A stretch of DNA of 64,000 nt from Medicago truncatula (GCF_003473485.1 NC_053048.1:36576755-36640754); one strand, 5' to 3'; shown: positions 47,060 through 59,218, numbered from the stretch's first letter. Numbers and translations are program-made. The notes: generated by a model not told the origin, from the sequence alone.

Positions 47060-47472
47060 AAGTAAGATCCCTTCCATGATTTACTTGTTGATTAAAATAA
47101 ATGATTATTTGAACTCTTTTATCTATGTATATTTGAAGTATAGAAATGCTTTTACAAATTAATATATGTTGGAAATTGTTCTTGGTCTGATTTTATTTAC
47201 GTCATTTCAAGTAAATTTATGCTGATATTATTTGAAGCATTGACCGACATGTTTCTGCTAGCACATGTTTCACTTGCCTTTATGTGGTATGTGTCTGAGG
47301 TGTTGTTGATTGTTTTTATTGTCGTGTCGCAATTGATTTATGATCATACGACTGAATTTCCATTATCACTTTTTATGGGCACATAGGTATCAATTTATTT
47401 CTCAAACTTTTGATATACGTGAAGGTTAGCATGACCCTAATTTCTTGACTTACGTTTTGGCTATTTTATTAG

Positions 47473-47550
47473 CTTCCTTGGTTGTTGGAGGAGAAATCAT
47501 CCTAAGAACGTTAGATGCTTTTTGAAAAGGAGCTCGTGAAAATCATAAAG
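47473..47550 (+). other. CBE1-like last-exon homology, 3' exon of F-box gene 1
   Basis: Preceded by ggctattttattag (the CBE1-like gene has ggttcttttattag). The segment reads ASLVVGG and then loses one base relative to 40608-40689, so the peptide similarity is broken while DNA similarity continues (atcatcc, ttagatgctttttga, aggagct). It fits a 3' UTR exon after a 411-base intron (47062-47472). Confidence 0.7.
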
Positions 47551-48954
47551 ATGTTGGAAAGATCGAGTCAAGATCAATTGTTGTGTTTGATTACATACTT
47601 GGTGGCATAGAAGACACTTGTATTGAATCATCATATTTTGATTTCATGGTCAAGCCAAAGACAACATATGTGAATTAGAATAAGATTGTTTTACCAAATG
47701 GGCTTTGAAGCATTACCAAATGGCTTAGATAGTTTATCACCCCTTCCAATTTCGATTGTTGGGAATATCCACAGAGGATATAGATTTAAATCTTTTCTTT
47801 CTCATTGTTGATTGATAACATTATATCTAGTTTATCCCTTTGAAGATTATGCTGATTATTATTGGATTATTGGCTTGCTAGGTCGATAAATTTCCTTCTT
47901 TATGATGGCTATATCTAGTCATGCAGGTTTTCCAACCTACATGAGTAACATATTTTGATCAAAGCATAAAAACACACTTGACTTATCAGTGTTAAAGTTC
48001 ATTTACTTTTTTACAACTTCACATGCTATAAACATATAAGGATTTTCTTTTCATTTTAAACTGACTCGTTAATATATAGGCTTCCTCTCTCTGTATGGAG
48101 AGGATGAAACTGTCTAAGCACTAAGTGAGGATGATTATTAAAGCCTGATTATCATTGACCTATTCAATTATTAAGTTTTGTTTGATGCATTACTTGATTA
48201 TTAAAGCTTGATTATCAGAACCTATTCAATTATTAAGCTTTGTTTGATGGATTACTTGATTTTCCATAGGAAAACGTGTTCCTTCATATATCTCTTTCTA
48301 TAGGAATGAATGGTGGAGAGAAACTTTCCATAGGAAGGAATGAAGACGGTTTGGTTGATGTGGATGTAAAACTGTAGAATGACAAAATAAAAGATTGCAC
48401 CATTTTTGTTTTTGCTATTTATTTGCTATTTACAATAAAAGTTTCATTCCTACAAGTCTATAAAAATCTCCATAAATCTAAAGAGCCAATTGATCATGTT
48501 AATTTTTATCTTATTAATAAGGTTGAAAATGACTGAATCCTTGCATATGCAATTCTTATCAACTACTAGTTCCTAAAATTTTCTGAATTCGTCATTAAAA
48601 ACTTAATTTATGACTTGCATTGATGATAAATTCAACTAAAAACAAGTATTACGAATCTTGACGACTCAGATGCTTTTTATAATAATGAGTTTCACCTACA
48701 ATTACAGTGCTGTTTTCTAGTGTTCCTTCATATATCTCTCTCATCTTATCTATTATTTCTTTAGCTTAATTACATAACTGGTCCCCTAACTTATTTGTTG
48801 TTTTCGATTTGATCCCTTATCTTTAAAAAAATTCAATTTGGTCCCTTAAATATGTTCCGTCAGTCAAATTGATCCATTCCGTTAGTTTTTTTATGTCTAA
48901 TATTTTAGATGCGATTTCAGCCATTAGATTGCAGGTCCATCATATATAAGAGTG
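47551..48954. other. Spacer with short duplications
   Basis: No gene. Bases 47551-47680 still resemble the segments following the 3' exons at 59877 and 62305 (gtgtttga..., ggcatagaagacacttgta). A unit of about 65 bases (attattaaagcttgattatca...caattattaagctttgtttgatg) is repeated twice at 48134-48250. Bases 48770-48900 (ggtcccctaactt..., ggtcccttaaatat) look like the end of a dispersed element into which the SINE at 48955 may have inserted; a matching aagggact end lies at about 49560. Confidence 0.45.
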
Positions 48955-49150
48955 ATCTACCAATACCTATTTTTTTGCAGTTTGCTCCTCAGAGGTCTCA
49001 GGTTCGATTCCCTCTGGTGCCAATTTCGGTGGGCTAAGTCCATACAGAACTTGCTCTGGCTTTAAACGGGGCCCCCGCAAGTGGGCGGTGGGATTGATCC
49101 CCTCGAATTAGTCGATTCTTAGATCGGATACCGAGTTTTCAAAAATAAAA
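48955..49150 (+). mobile_element. tRNA-derived SINE, copy 2
   Basis: Contains ggtctcaggttcgattccctctggtgcc (pol III box B), then gctctggctttaaacggggcccccgcaagtgggcggtgggattgatcccctc and cttagatcggataccgagttttc, then an A-rich tail (aaaaataaaaataaaa). Better preserved than copy 1 at 44795. Confidence 0.8.
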
Positions 49151-50544
49151 ATAAAAATATTGCATACGAGTTACTCCTTCAATCATTCCCAAATCAACAT
49201 AACTTGACAACCTACCAATCCTTGAGCCGAAATCCAACTTGGAATCAAAAAACAAAGCTGTGAACTGAGGAAAAGAAGCTCAAACGCTGTTGCACCGTTA
49301 CTGAGATTTGAAACCCAAACATGATAACGGATTTGCAATCCATTAATTGATAGAGAGTAAGAGAAAGAAGATGGAAGGAGAGAAAGAAGATGATGTTTTG
49401 ATATTGATAAATGGATCTACAAAGAAGAAGATGGATCTCATTATGTCCCTAACTTTTGTTTTAGTCCCTATAATATTTGGATTATGTTGAATTCCTGTCA
49501 TATATTAGTTCTTATAAGATATGTTGAATTAGTTCTTATAAGATATATAGTAATGACTTATTTAAGGGACTAATTTTAAAAAAAAGTAATAACGAAAAAC
49601 AAAATATTGAGATTTTATCCAAAAAAAGAAGTTTAATAAAAATGATTAAGAATATTTGAAAGAGATCATTAGTTATTTGTTGGTTGTAATTTTTTGACAA
49701 TTGAAAACATTACACTGATAGTTTACCAAGCTTAAATTCCTTAAAAATATTACAGTTGGGAGTGAGGGACTTAGAATATTTTAAAACTTTTTTTATTCTT
49801 TGATTAAAAAAATGTGATATTTTGATACATAATAAGTAAGAGTATGTATGTATAACATGGATCTTTTAAAAATGGTCTGAATGTGAACCTTTACAACTTT
49901 TAGTAAAAATTAGTTTTATAATAATAAAAAATAGAGAACAAAAATAATATTTTATTAATTTTTACTAAAAATAGTATAATCCACCGTTGAACCGGGTACA
50001 TGTTAGATAAGTTTTATAATTAATACATTTTTCGTCAGAAAAATAATACAATTGTAAGGACAACTAATGTCAAATTATCTTTAATTATTCATTGCAGGGT
50101 AAACTAGTACTGGATGAATAAATAAGACTTTGTTTGTGGTTACAACCAAGACAAATAAATAAACGAGATGGATTTACTATCACAAAAGAAAATAAAATAG
50201 GATGCTTTAATTATATTTCTCCTGGTTGTAATTGAATCCCACTAGGGATCATTGTACTATGAATTTCAATAAATAAAATAAAGTTTTTTTTTAGATTATC
50301 TTTGAAGAATGGTGGGTAATTTACCCACCAACCAATGAAAATGAATAATTTATTGGTGGAATCAAAATAGTTCATGGATACCACCTAATTAATTATCACC
50401 AGAGCGTGTGCATGTTCGATGCACCATGTTTATTACATTTGTTTTTGTTAACAAAACCATGTTAATAGAATATAATAAAACATTATTATGATAATATTTA
50501 ACATCTCCTCTCAAACTCATGATGCATTAACATGGAGCATCAAG
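49151..50544. other. AT-rich spacer
   Basis: No gene. Bases 49430-49580 hold gtccctaact and aagggact motifs in inverse order, possibly the far end of a composite element starting at about 48770. An 18-base block, agttcttataagatatgt, is repeated at about 49507 and 49531. Confidence 0.35.
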
Positions 50545-50870
50545 AGTTTGTCAATCAAGAAATAAAATGTTTGATTGTCTTTGTGAACGAATCAGCAATC
50601 TGCAAGGAGGACGGCATGCATAAAGAGTAGAGTAATTGTTCCATTTTGAAGATGATGACGAGTAAAGTGAGAAAGACCAAATTGTGAACAATTTGAATGA
50701 CACTCTTGTCATCACAATATATGGGAGTTGGTTTAGAGAGAGTGACACCCATATCAGAAAGTAACCAACATCCAAACTATTTCGGTAGTGGTGGACGCCA
50801 TAACACAGTTCTCATCTTCTGTAGATGAACGGAATACAATATCTTGTGCAATTGAAAATAGGATGCTTTA
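50545..50870 (-). pseudogene. Ty1/copia RNase H fragment
   Basis: On the minus strand the frames read VMASTTTEIVWM, then PTPIYCDDKSVIQIVHN, and SSLQIADSFTK, the characteristic end of copia RNase H, broken by frameshifts and a missing segment. No LTR seen nearby. A decayed fragment unrelated in detail to the element at 54747. Confidence 0.8.
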
Positions 50871-50946
50871 ATTTCTCTGAAATGTTTCGGCTCAAAATAT
50901 TCATCATGTCATATTTGTATTCACAATCATCTCTCTCTCTATATAA

Positions 50947-51140
50947 TTTTTTTTTTTAAACAACCAAATATTATTAAGGTATAGCCTGCACAAGGAGAAC
51001 AAAACTAGCCAAAAAATGATAAAATTCAAGAGGCGTCGTATATATACGAAACGCCACAGACCTAACCAAACCTGTTACAAGATAGGCCACCCCCAAAACT
51101 GCTGCTACGGTGCTACCAAAAATAAAAACAAACATTGTCA
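50947..51140 (-). mobile_element. LINE 3' end fragment with poly-A
   Basis: Read on the minus strand the stretch ends in ggctataccttaataatatttggttgtttaaaaaaaaaaa, a typical plant L1 3' UTR and tail. It includes the short palindrome ggcgt-cgtatatatacg-aaacgcc at about 51033-51056. 5'-truncated; identification from style and tail only. Confidence 0.5.
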
Positions 51141-51375
51141 AGCACGGTTGCATATTAATGATTGGGATTAGATCATGTTGTAGTGATAAATGCTCAAAAG
51201 TGATATATTTCTTGTGTTAATTTAGGCACTTTAGTGATTTGTTTTGCAAATTACTTAAGGGAAAAGCTACAATTTGATACAATTATGCCATTTATGCTTT
51301 AATGCCTTATTCTACCCCTTTTTGTGCAAGAAAATACAAGAAAGGACCAATAATCAACCAAAGTTCATAATTTTT

Positions 51376-51570
51376 GGCTTATAGCGGATTTTTTTGGCTT
51401 ATAGCGAGTTTTTTTTTGGCTTATAGTGAGTTTTGTCCAGAGGCAACTCGCTATAAGCGAGTCAAGCAAGTTCAAGAGGATAAGAGACACGTGGAGCTCA
51501 TCCATTGGAGTAGAGCAGATTTTCGTGCAACTCACTATAAGCGAGTAAATTTCGCTATAAGCGAGTTTGA
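51376..51570. repeat. Cluster of palindromic cttatagcgag motifs
   Basis: Six variants of one motif: ggcttatagcgga, ggcttatagcgag, ggcttatagtgag, ctcgctataagcgag, ctcactataagcgag and tcgctataagcgag, between about 51376 and 51570. The first three are inverted relative to the last three, so the stretch can fold into hairpins. It lies inside the putative solo LTR. Confidence 0.75.
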
Positions 51571-51893
51571 CAGATTCAACCATATAAATAACTTTTCTCT
51601 CATTTTTTTAGGGATTCATTCATTGTTGTTGATAATTTATGATTTTTAGAGAGAGAGTGAGGGATGGCATTTCTAGAGAGAGAAACATGAATCAAGAGTG
51701 TTTGAGGTAGAATCTTCACAAGATTTGTAAAGGAATCATGGATCTTGTCTTGAATCTTCATCTTTTCTTCCACTTTTTCAAGGCTACTATGAAAGTAAGT
51801 AGCTAAATCTATCCTTTGGAGTTAGAGGTACTTGATCAAACTAATATGTATTCCTTTTGATACTTAAATATATGGTTCTAGCTTATTTATTCA

Positions 51894-52000
<107 letters not shown>

Positions 52001-52491
52001 ATTATAATTTATCAAAACTTTAATTCTAGACATGGAATTTAGGTTTTGATAATCACTTTGAATATTGGAACGCAAAGCTTTTGTATCGTTTAATAGTTCG
52101 GGATATCGACAATACAACGATGCAATCGACTATTGTATCGTTTAATAGTTTGGGAAATCGGAATTTAAATAGTCCATTAGAATTCGCGACATCATTTGGA
52201 CACGAATGATGCTGTTGAGCGACATGTAATAATATCGAGTAAAGCTAGAATCTGTTTAAGCGATCATAAGAGTGCACTATTTAATGCTTGGTCAACGACT
52301 CTAACCCCATGCGTGAATTACCCTACCTCGTCTCAATTTTATTGCTAGATTCGAATTTAGATTAGTTTTTAATCAATCAAATCATTTGAATCATAAGTTT
52401 AGAACGATATCGATTGTTGAACGACTTGAATATCGCACTAGTCCATGTGGAGACGATACACAAAAATACTTACTTTTGATACTACATCATG

Positions 52492-53608
52492 TAGCTTTCA
52501 AGAGAATTTCACCACCCTTAGAAGGAGTCGGACTCTTCTATGAATAGCATACACTTTCTCTTGTAAGCGAGAAAAATTTTCATCTACTATAAACAACCTT
52601 ACCAACACTTCGTACATGGACTTTACCGTAAACACTCAACACTATTCCGAAAGCCACACCCACTTATCCTCCTCTTAGCACAACCCTATACCATCCAACA
52701 ACACCAAAAGAATATTAGATAAATCCATCTCCGAAAGAAACATACCTCTGCACCATGCAAAAGATCATCTCCACAAACCTTATACATATTCCCCCATTTC
52801 ACCAAGCATAGATAATAGTGAGTTTCTGATAATTTATGAGTTTGTTGAAGGAGTCGGATATTTTTGATTAATTATTTTACGAAAAAATTAAATTCAAATA
52901 AAAGAACGTAACATGACTTTAAATGTCTAATAAACATGTATTTTGTCAATTTAACATAACATACATGTAGTTTTCCATTATCACGTGCCACTAAAGTTCA
53001 AAACTGAATGAATTTTAAATAATAGAGGTTGAATGAAAAAAATCACATGAAAGAGAATGACTTATAAAAAAACTATGTTAAAATAATCAATTAGACAAAT
53101 GACATCTAAAAACTAAAAGAACAATTCATTATGTTGTGACATTTGAGGGATCCTACCGTGAGTTTGATCATCCCATTAGATAATGATAATTCACACAAGT
53201 GAGTTTGACACTGCATTTTCACCATAAACCTTAAGAAATTAGGTATATGTGTCATATCGTTTATATGTTGTTCAACATGTACTATTGTAACTGATATAGA
53301 ACTTTAACTCATAGTTGACATGTTAACATCTCTCTCAAGTACGAGAGTGCATGTGAGATCTACCACCAAGAACCACTTCTGCTTCTTCACAAAGTCAAAT
53401 CGAGCTATGATACCATATGTTGACCTTATGGGGAAGTCCATATTGGTGTCGGTCAACCCATTAGACAGAGAGTAAAGTCAAATCAAGTACGAGAGTGCAT
53501 GTGAGATCTAAAAAAACCTCTTTCAGTATCATTTTATTATTAAAATCTACGTAGAGTAGAGTCTGACTCAAAAGTCCTGATCGAACCTAGATCTACGGAA
53601 GTGGTACC
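52492..53608. other. 5' flank of F-box gene 2
   Basis: No gene. A block of about 27 bases (caagtacgagagtgcatgtg + agatcta) occurs at 53337 and again at 53487, a short direct duplication. The rest is AT-rich. The promoter of F-box gene 2 should lie at the right end. Confidence 0.4.
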
Positions 53609-54746
53609 ATGAATACAAAATCAGCCCGATTCTTCCCCAATGATCTCATCACTGAGGTCTTATCAGTTCTTCCTGTGAAATCTATTATTCGATTCAGATG
53701 CGTTAGCAATTCTTGGAACATTCTCATTTCTGATTCCACCTTTGTGAAATTTCATCTCAAGAGATCAAAAGCTCGAAATCCATTCTTCACACTGATCACG
53801 GATCACTTCACATATACCCAAGGTGAATCCCCTTATGGAAGTGACGATGAATCTGAGTATGATCGCACTGTCGTTCCCTACTCCATACGTAGTTTAATAG
53901 AGAACCCATCTTTCAACCTTACGGTTGATCCTTACTATGAATTAAATGCCAAAGGATGCTCTGGTATAGTTGGTACCTGCAATGGAATCTGTTTGCTCGA
54001 TTCTTTTGACGGATTCTTGTTATGGAATCCATCCACTAGGGAAACATCTAAAAGTTTTGACTGTGATTTTGACTTTTCTGGATCCGATCATTCTGGTTTT
54101 ATGTTTGGTTGTGATGATTCAACCGACATTTATAAAGTGGTAGCATTCAGTTACTCTCATGCTCATTTGAAAAACGATGTGAGAGTTCTCAATTTCGGTG
54201 ATGATCGTTGGAGAAATATTGAAAGTTTTCCTGCGGTTCCTCTTCAAATTTACACTGTTGTAGATTATGTATATTTGAGTGGCACTATTAACTGGTTGGC
54301 TATCCATAATGAATATTGTTATCCTGAAAGCAATATTAAGGATATTACTGTTGACCAGTTTGTTATTGTTTCACTTGATTTGGGGACTGAGAAATACAAT
54401 CAATACCGACTGCCTCCAAGTTTTGATGAGGTGCCGTCTGCATATCCTATTGTTGGTGTGTTGGGGGACTGCCTTTGTTTTTCTTATTCTAAGGAAACTG
54501 ATTTTATTATATGGCAAATGAAGAAATTCGGGGTTGAAGATTCTTGGACTCAATTCCTTAGAATTAGTTACCATAATCTTCAAATTGATTATGACTATAG
54601 TTTTGAAACTACAAAGTGTCACTTTCAATTGGCGCCGGTTCTTCTTTCTGAGGATGGTGATACATTGATACTGAAATCCATCCTAGAAGATTTCCAAGCA
54701 ATTCTCTATAATTGGAGATCTAATACAGTAGAGCGGACAAACATTA

Positions 54747-54991
54747 TGTTGAACGTGTGTATCAGCAGTTGTGACTGCCAGCTGCACTGATTGACCAAGT
54801 CTTTAGGAGAATTTGTTTTAATATTTCAATTTTTAAATTAGCTAATAAAGTAGTGGCTAAAGATTAGGAGTTAGTTACTTAGTATTTGTTTTTATTTAAG
54901 TCACAGCTTTGTATTTTGATAGTAGTTTTTTTATTCAATAAAGCTTCAGTTTTTCCTTTCCTATTTTATGAGTTACGTATAAACACCAACA
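54747..54991 (+). repeat. 5' LTR of the copia element
   Basis: 245 bases, TG...CA ends, with attcaataaag near the right end as probable polyadenylation signal. Its first 44 bases supply the new stop codon of F-box gene 2. Confidence 0.96.
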
Positions 54992-55089
54992 GATTGGTAT
55001 CTAGAGCCTTCTTCTTAGAGGGACTTGTGAGTGAAGTGAGTGAAACCCACCATAAAAGCTTAAACACTACCTTTCATTTCATCAATCAG

Positions 55090-56319
55090 ATGGATTCTGA
55101 AACATCCTACAAAGCCCCACCTTTACCTGTGTTTGATGGTGAAAACTATCATATATGGGCAGCAAGAATAGAGGCATACTTAGAGGCAAATGACCTCTGG
55201 GAAGCTGTTGAGGAGGACTACGAAGTTCTTCCTTTGTCAGACAATCCAACAATGGCTCAGATAAAAAATCACAAGGAAAGGAAAACAAGAAAGTCAAAAG
55301 CAAGAGCTACTTTGTTTGCTGCTGTCTCAGAAGAAATCTTCACCAGAATTATGACCATCAAATCAGCATTTGAAATATGGAATTTCCTCAAAACTGAATA
55401 TGAAGGAGATGAAAGAATTAGGGGAATGCAAGCGCTTAATTTGATTCGAGAATTTGAGATGCAAAAGATGAAGGAGTCTGAAACAATTAAAGAGTATGCA
55501 AATAAACTTATTAGCATTGCTAACAAAGTAAGATTGCTTGGTTCTGAATTGTCTGATTCAAGAATAGTTCAGAAAATACTCGTGACTGTCCCTGAAAGAT
55601 TTGAAGCAACCATCACTTCCTTGGAAAATACCAAGGACATGTCAAAGCTTACCGTGGCGGAGCTTGTAAATGCTATGCAGGCCCAAGAACAAAGAAGAAT
55701 GATAAGGTCTGAAGGATCAGTGGAAGGAGCATTACAAGCTAAATTAAAAATCAACAAAGGAGAAAAGAGCATGGGAAATAAGTATAAGAAGAGTTTCAAC
55801 AAACAAGAAGCAGTTGGAAGCACTAGCTACAAAAATGAAGAAAAAAATAGAGAATTTCCTCCTTGCAAGCATTGTGGAAAATTCGGTCATCCTCCTTTCA
55901 AATGTTGGAGAAGACCTGATGTGAAGTGTGACAAGTGCAACAAACTTGGGCATCACGAGAGAATTTGCAGAAGCAATTTTCAACAAAGTAATGAGGCTCA
56001 AGCTGAAGATCAAGAAGAAGAAGAAGAAGAGGAAGAGCAGTTGTTTGTAGCAACATGTTTTACAAGCAGTAGCTCAAGTGAATGTTGGCTAGTGGATAGT
56101 GGTTGTACCCATCACATGACCCATGATAAAGAAATATTCAGAGAGCTGGACATATCACAAATATCAAAAGTCAGAATCGGTAATGGTAAACTGATTGCTG
56201 TTGAAGGAAAAGGAACCGTGGCCATTGAAAGTTGCACAGGTACAAAGCTAATTTCTGATGTTTTATATGTACCTGAGATAAAGGATTTAAAGTCATCTTT
56301 GAAAATAAGCAATGTTTGA
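55090..56319 (+). CDS. copia gag-protease frame, truncated after the protease
   Basis: 409 residues from MDSETSYKAPPL. The N-terminal gag region (PVFDGENYHIWAARIEAYL, UBN2-type) is followed by two CX2CX4HX4C zinc knuckles (CKHCGKFGHPPFKC, CDKCNKLGHHERIC) for RNA binding, an acidic linker (QEEEEEEEEQ) and the aspartic protease with WLVDSGCTHHMT. The frame is open further upstream, but this ATG lies just after the primer-binding site and starts the usual gag. A deletion near 56280 shifts the frame, and it ends at 56319 in an unrelated tail. Confidence 0.93.
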   Translation: MDSETSYKAPPLPVFDGENYHIWAARIEAYLEANDLWEAVEEDYEVLPLSDNPTMAQIKNHKERKTRKSKARATLFAAVSEEIFTRIMTIKSAFEIWNFLKTEYEGDERIRGMQALNLIREFEMQKMKESETIKEYANKLISIANKVRLLGSELSDSRIVQKILVTVPERFEATITSLENTKDMSKLTVAELVNAMQAQEQRRMIRSEGSVEGALQAKLKINKGEKSMGNKYKKSFNKQEAVGSTSYKNEEKNREFPPCKHCGKFGHPPFKCWRRPDVKCDKCNKLGHHERICRSNFQQSNEAQAEDQEEEEEEEEQLFVATCFTSSSSSECWLVDSGCTHHMTHDKEIFRELDISQISKVRIGNGKLIAVEGKGTVAIESCTGTKLISDVLYVPEIKDLKSSLKISNV

Positions 56320-58961
56320 TCAAAGATGCCAATGATAAGGTAATTTTCAGCATTAAAATGAGAAGCAAAAGTTTTTCATTTGATCCAATGAAGGAGGAGC
56401 AAATAGCTTATCCAGCTATTGTTAATAGTACAGAGATATGGCACAAAAGATTAGGCCATTTTCATCATGCAGCAGTATTGAATTTGCAAAGAAAGAATTT
56501 GGCTCAAGGTTTGCCTCACTTAGATGCTGAATTACCAAGCTGCAAGGTATGTCAGTATGGTAAGCAAGTAAGATTACCGTTCACGCAAGCAACCTGGAGA
56601 GCAACAGAGAAGCTGCAACTGATTCACACAGATCTGGCTGGACCGCAAAGAACAGCTTCACTTAATGAGAGCAAATACTACATTGTCTTTATAGATGATT
56701 ACACCAGAATGTGCTGGATTTATTTTCTCAAGTCCAAGTCAGAGGTTGCTGGGGTATTTTGGAGATTTAAGAATTGGATTGAAAAACAAAGTGGCTGTGT
56801 GATTCAAGTTTTGAGGTCTGACAATGGCACTGAGTACACATCAACACAATTCACTATGTTCTGTGAGGAGGCATGCATTGAGCATCAACTTACAGCTCCT
56901 TACACCCCTCAACAAAATGGAGTGAGTGAAAGGAAGAACAGGACAATAATGGAAATGGTCAGATGCATGCTTCATGAGAAAGGGTTGCCTAAGGAATATT
57001 GGGAAGAGGCTGCAAGCACAGCTGTATTTTTACTTAACAGACTTCCCACCAAAGCAGTAGACGGAAAGACTCCTTTTGAAGCTTGGTATGGTTACAAGCC
57101 TCTCTTGAAAAATTTTAAAATATTTGGATGCTTGTGTTTTACTTATGTGCCACAAATTAAAAGAGACAAGTTAGATAAGAAAGCTGAACCTGGTATATTT
57201 GTGGGTTATAGCTCAACATCTAAAGCTTATAGAGTTTTCCAACCTAACACAGGAAAATTTTTGATAAGCAGGGATGTGCAGTTCATGGAGAATGAGAAGT
57301 GGAACTGGAATGATACAGAAAATAAGCCAATAGCTGATCCTTTGCAAAATCTAGATGAGTTAGTTGATGATCCTCCTGTAAGAGGTACCAGATTGCTTTC
57401 TGATGTTTATGAAAGATGCAATGTTGCAGTCCTTGAACCTGCAGGATATTGGGATGCAAAAGAAGATCCCAAATGGAGGGCTGCAATGCAGGAGGAGCTT
57501 ACCATGATTGATAAAAACCAGACTTGGAAACTTGTTAAAAGGCCTGAGCACAAAAGATTCATAGGGGTGAAGTGGGTGTTTAGAACAAAGCTAAACGCAG
57601 ATGGATCAATCAACAAGCATAAAGCCAGATTAGTGGTTAAAGGGTATGCTCAAATTTTTGGAGTAGATTTCTTTGATACATTTGCTCCAGTTGCAAGGCA
57701 AGATACTATTAGAATGTTGTTAGCTATTGCAGCACAAAAGGGATGGAAAATATGTCATCTTGATGTCAAGTCAGCATTTTTAAATGGATTTCTAGAGGAA
57801 GAAATATATGTTGAGCAACCTGAAGGTTTTGTTGTGAAAGGGCATGAAGATAAGGTCTATCTATTGAAGAAGGCCTTGTATGGTTTGAAACAAGCTCCAA
57901 GAGCTTGGTACAACAGGATTGATGAGTACTTAGTGCAGTTAGGCTTTGTTAAAAGTCTAAGTGAATCCACTTTATATATCAAAGCTGATGAAGCTAATTT
58001 TTTGGTGATCTCTTTATATGTTGATGATCTCCTAGTTACTGGCAGTAGTGCTGAACTGATTCAACAGTTCAAGGATGATATGATGCAAGTGTTTGAGATG
58101 TCAGACTTGGGAGAAATGTCTTATTTCCTTGGCATGGAAGTTAAGCAGAAAAATGGTGATATATTCATCTGTCAAAGGAAGTATGCAAAAGAGATGTTAA
58201 AGAAATTCAATATGGATTACTGTAAAAGCATGAACACTCCTATGTGTCCAAAGGAGAAGCTATGCAAGGATGTTCAAGAAGAACAAGTGGATGAAACACT
58301 CTACCGAAGTTTAATTGACTGCTTAATGTATCTTACAACTACAAGACCAGATATTTTGTATGCTGTAAATGTTCTTTCAAGATTCATGAACTGTGCTAAA
58401 GAATCTCATTTCAAAGGAGCAAAAAGAGTGTTGAGGTATGTCAAGGGAACCTTAAATTATGGCATTAAGTTCTGTCGATCGGAAAAATTCAAGTTGCAAG
58501 GTTACTCTGATAGTGATTGGGCAGGATCTTTAGATGACATGAAAAGCACTTCAGGCTACTGTTTTAGTTCTGGGACAGGGATATTCTCTTGGAGTTCAAA
58601 AAAACAAGAAATTGTTGCACAATCAACAGCTGAAGCAGAGTTTATTGCAGCCACAGCAGCTGTTAATCAGGCCTTGTGGCTAAGAAAAGTTCTAACTGAT
58701 TTACATTTAGAGCAAAAGGAAACTACTGAGGTAATGGTGGACAACCAGGCAGCCATTGCCATCTCCAAAAATCCTGTCTTTCTTGGTAAAACAAAGCATT
58801 TTAGTATTAAATTATTTTTCCTCAGAGATGTCCAAAAGGATGGTGATGTGTGTTTGAAGTACTGCAAGACTGAAGACCAACTGTCAGATATCTTTACAAA
58901 AGCTCTTCCAAAAGGCAGGTTTGAGTTACTAAGGGAGAAACTTGGAATATCCAACTACTGA
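56316..58961 (+). CDS. copia integrase, reverse transcriptase and RNase H frame
   Basis: 881 residues in a different frame from gag-protease, overlapping its end by four bases. Integrase: HHCC zinc finger (WHKRLGH...CKVCQYGK), DDE residues in IHTDLAGP, LRSDNGTEY and NGVSERKNRT. Reverse transcriptase: KWVFRTKLNADGSINKHKARLV, LDVKSAFLNG and SLYVDDLLVTG (YVDD catalytic box at about 58018). RNase H: GYSDSDWAGSLDDMKSTSGY, AQSTAEAEF, and the terminal DQLSDIFTKALP. No internal stop. Normally fused to gag-protease in copia, here separated by the frame break, so it probably lacks normal expression. Confidence 0.94.
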   Translation: MIKDANDKVIFSIKMRSKSFSFDPMKEEQIAYPAIVNSTEIWHKRLGHFHHAAVLNLQRKNLAQGLPHLDAELPSCKVCQYGKQVRLPFTQATWRATEKLQLIHTDLAGPQRTASLNESKYYIVFIDDYTRMCWIYFLKSKSEVAGVFWRFKNWIEKQSGCVIQVLRSDNGTEYTSTQFTMFCEEACIEHQLTAPYTPQQNGVSERKNRTIMEMVRCMLHEKGLPKEYWEEAASTAVFLLNRLPTKAVDGKTPFEAWYGYKPLLKNFKIFGCLCFTYVPQIKRDKLDKKAEPGIFVGYSSTSKAYRVFQPNTGKFLISRDVQFMENEKWNWNDTENKPIADPLQNLDELVDDPPVRGTRLLSDVYERCNVAVLEPAGYWDAKEDPKWRAAMQEELTMIDKNQTWKLVKRPEHKRFIGVKWVFRTKLNADGSINKHKARLVVKGYAQIFGVDFFDTFAPVARQDTIRMLLAIAAQKGWKICHLDVKSAFLNGFLEEEIYVEQPEGFVVKGHEDKVYLLKKALYGLKQAPRAWYNRIDEYLVQLGFVKSLSESTLYIKADEANFLVISLYVDDLLVTGSSAELIQQFKDDMMQVFEMSDLGEMSYFLGMEVKQKNGDIFICQRKYAKEMLKKFNMDYCKSMNTPMCPKEKLCKDVQEEQVDETLYRSLIDCLMYLTTTRPDILYAVNVLSRFMNCAKESHFKGAKRVLRYVKGTLNYGIKFCRSEKFKLQGYSDSDWAGSLDDMKSTSGYCFSSGTGIFSWSSKKQEIVAQSTAEAEFIAATAAVNQALWLRKVLTDLHLEQKETTEVMVDNQAAIAISKNPVFLGKTKHFSIKLFFLRDVQKDGDVCLKYCKTEDQLSDIFTKALPKGRFELLREKLGISNY

Positions 58962-58973
58962 TACAAGGAGGAG

Positions 58974-59218
58974 TGTTGAACGTGTGTATCAGCAGTTGTG
59001 ACTGCCAGTTGCACTGATTGACCAAGTCTTTAGGAGAATTTGTTTTAATATTTCAATTTTTAAATTAGCTAATAAAGTAGTGGCTAAAGATTAGGAGTTA
59101 GTTACTTAGTATTTGTTTTTATTTAAATCACAGCTTTGTATTTTGATAGTAGTTTTTTTATTCAATAAAGCTTCAGTTTTTCCTTTCCTATTTTATGAGT
59201 TACGTATAAACACCAACA
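58974..59218 (+). repeat. 3' LTR of the copia element
   Basis: 245 bases, identical to the 5' LTR except at two positions. Followed by the second copy of the target duplication catta and the remaining codons of F-box gene 2. Confidence 0.96.

Larger units (their letters stand above)
54747..59218 (+). mobile_element. Ty1/copia LTR retrotransposon inserted in F-box gene 2
   Basis: 4472 bases with two 245-base LTRs (tgttgaacg...caccaaca), a 5-base target duplication catta (54742-54746 and 59219-59223), a primer-binding site after the 5' LTR (attggtatctagagcc, like the initiator-Met tRNA site) and a polypurine tract (aaggaggag) before the 3' LTR. The LTRs differ at only two positions that I can see (54782 vs 59009, C/T; 54900 vs 59127, G/A), so insertion is recent. 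The order gag, protease, integrase, reverse transcriptase, RNase H places it in copia. The coding region is split by a small deletion at about 56280, so the element looks non-autonomous. Confidence 0.96.
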
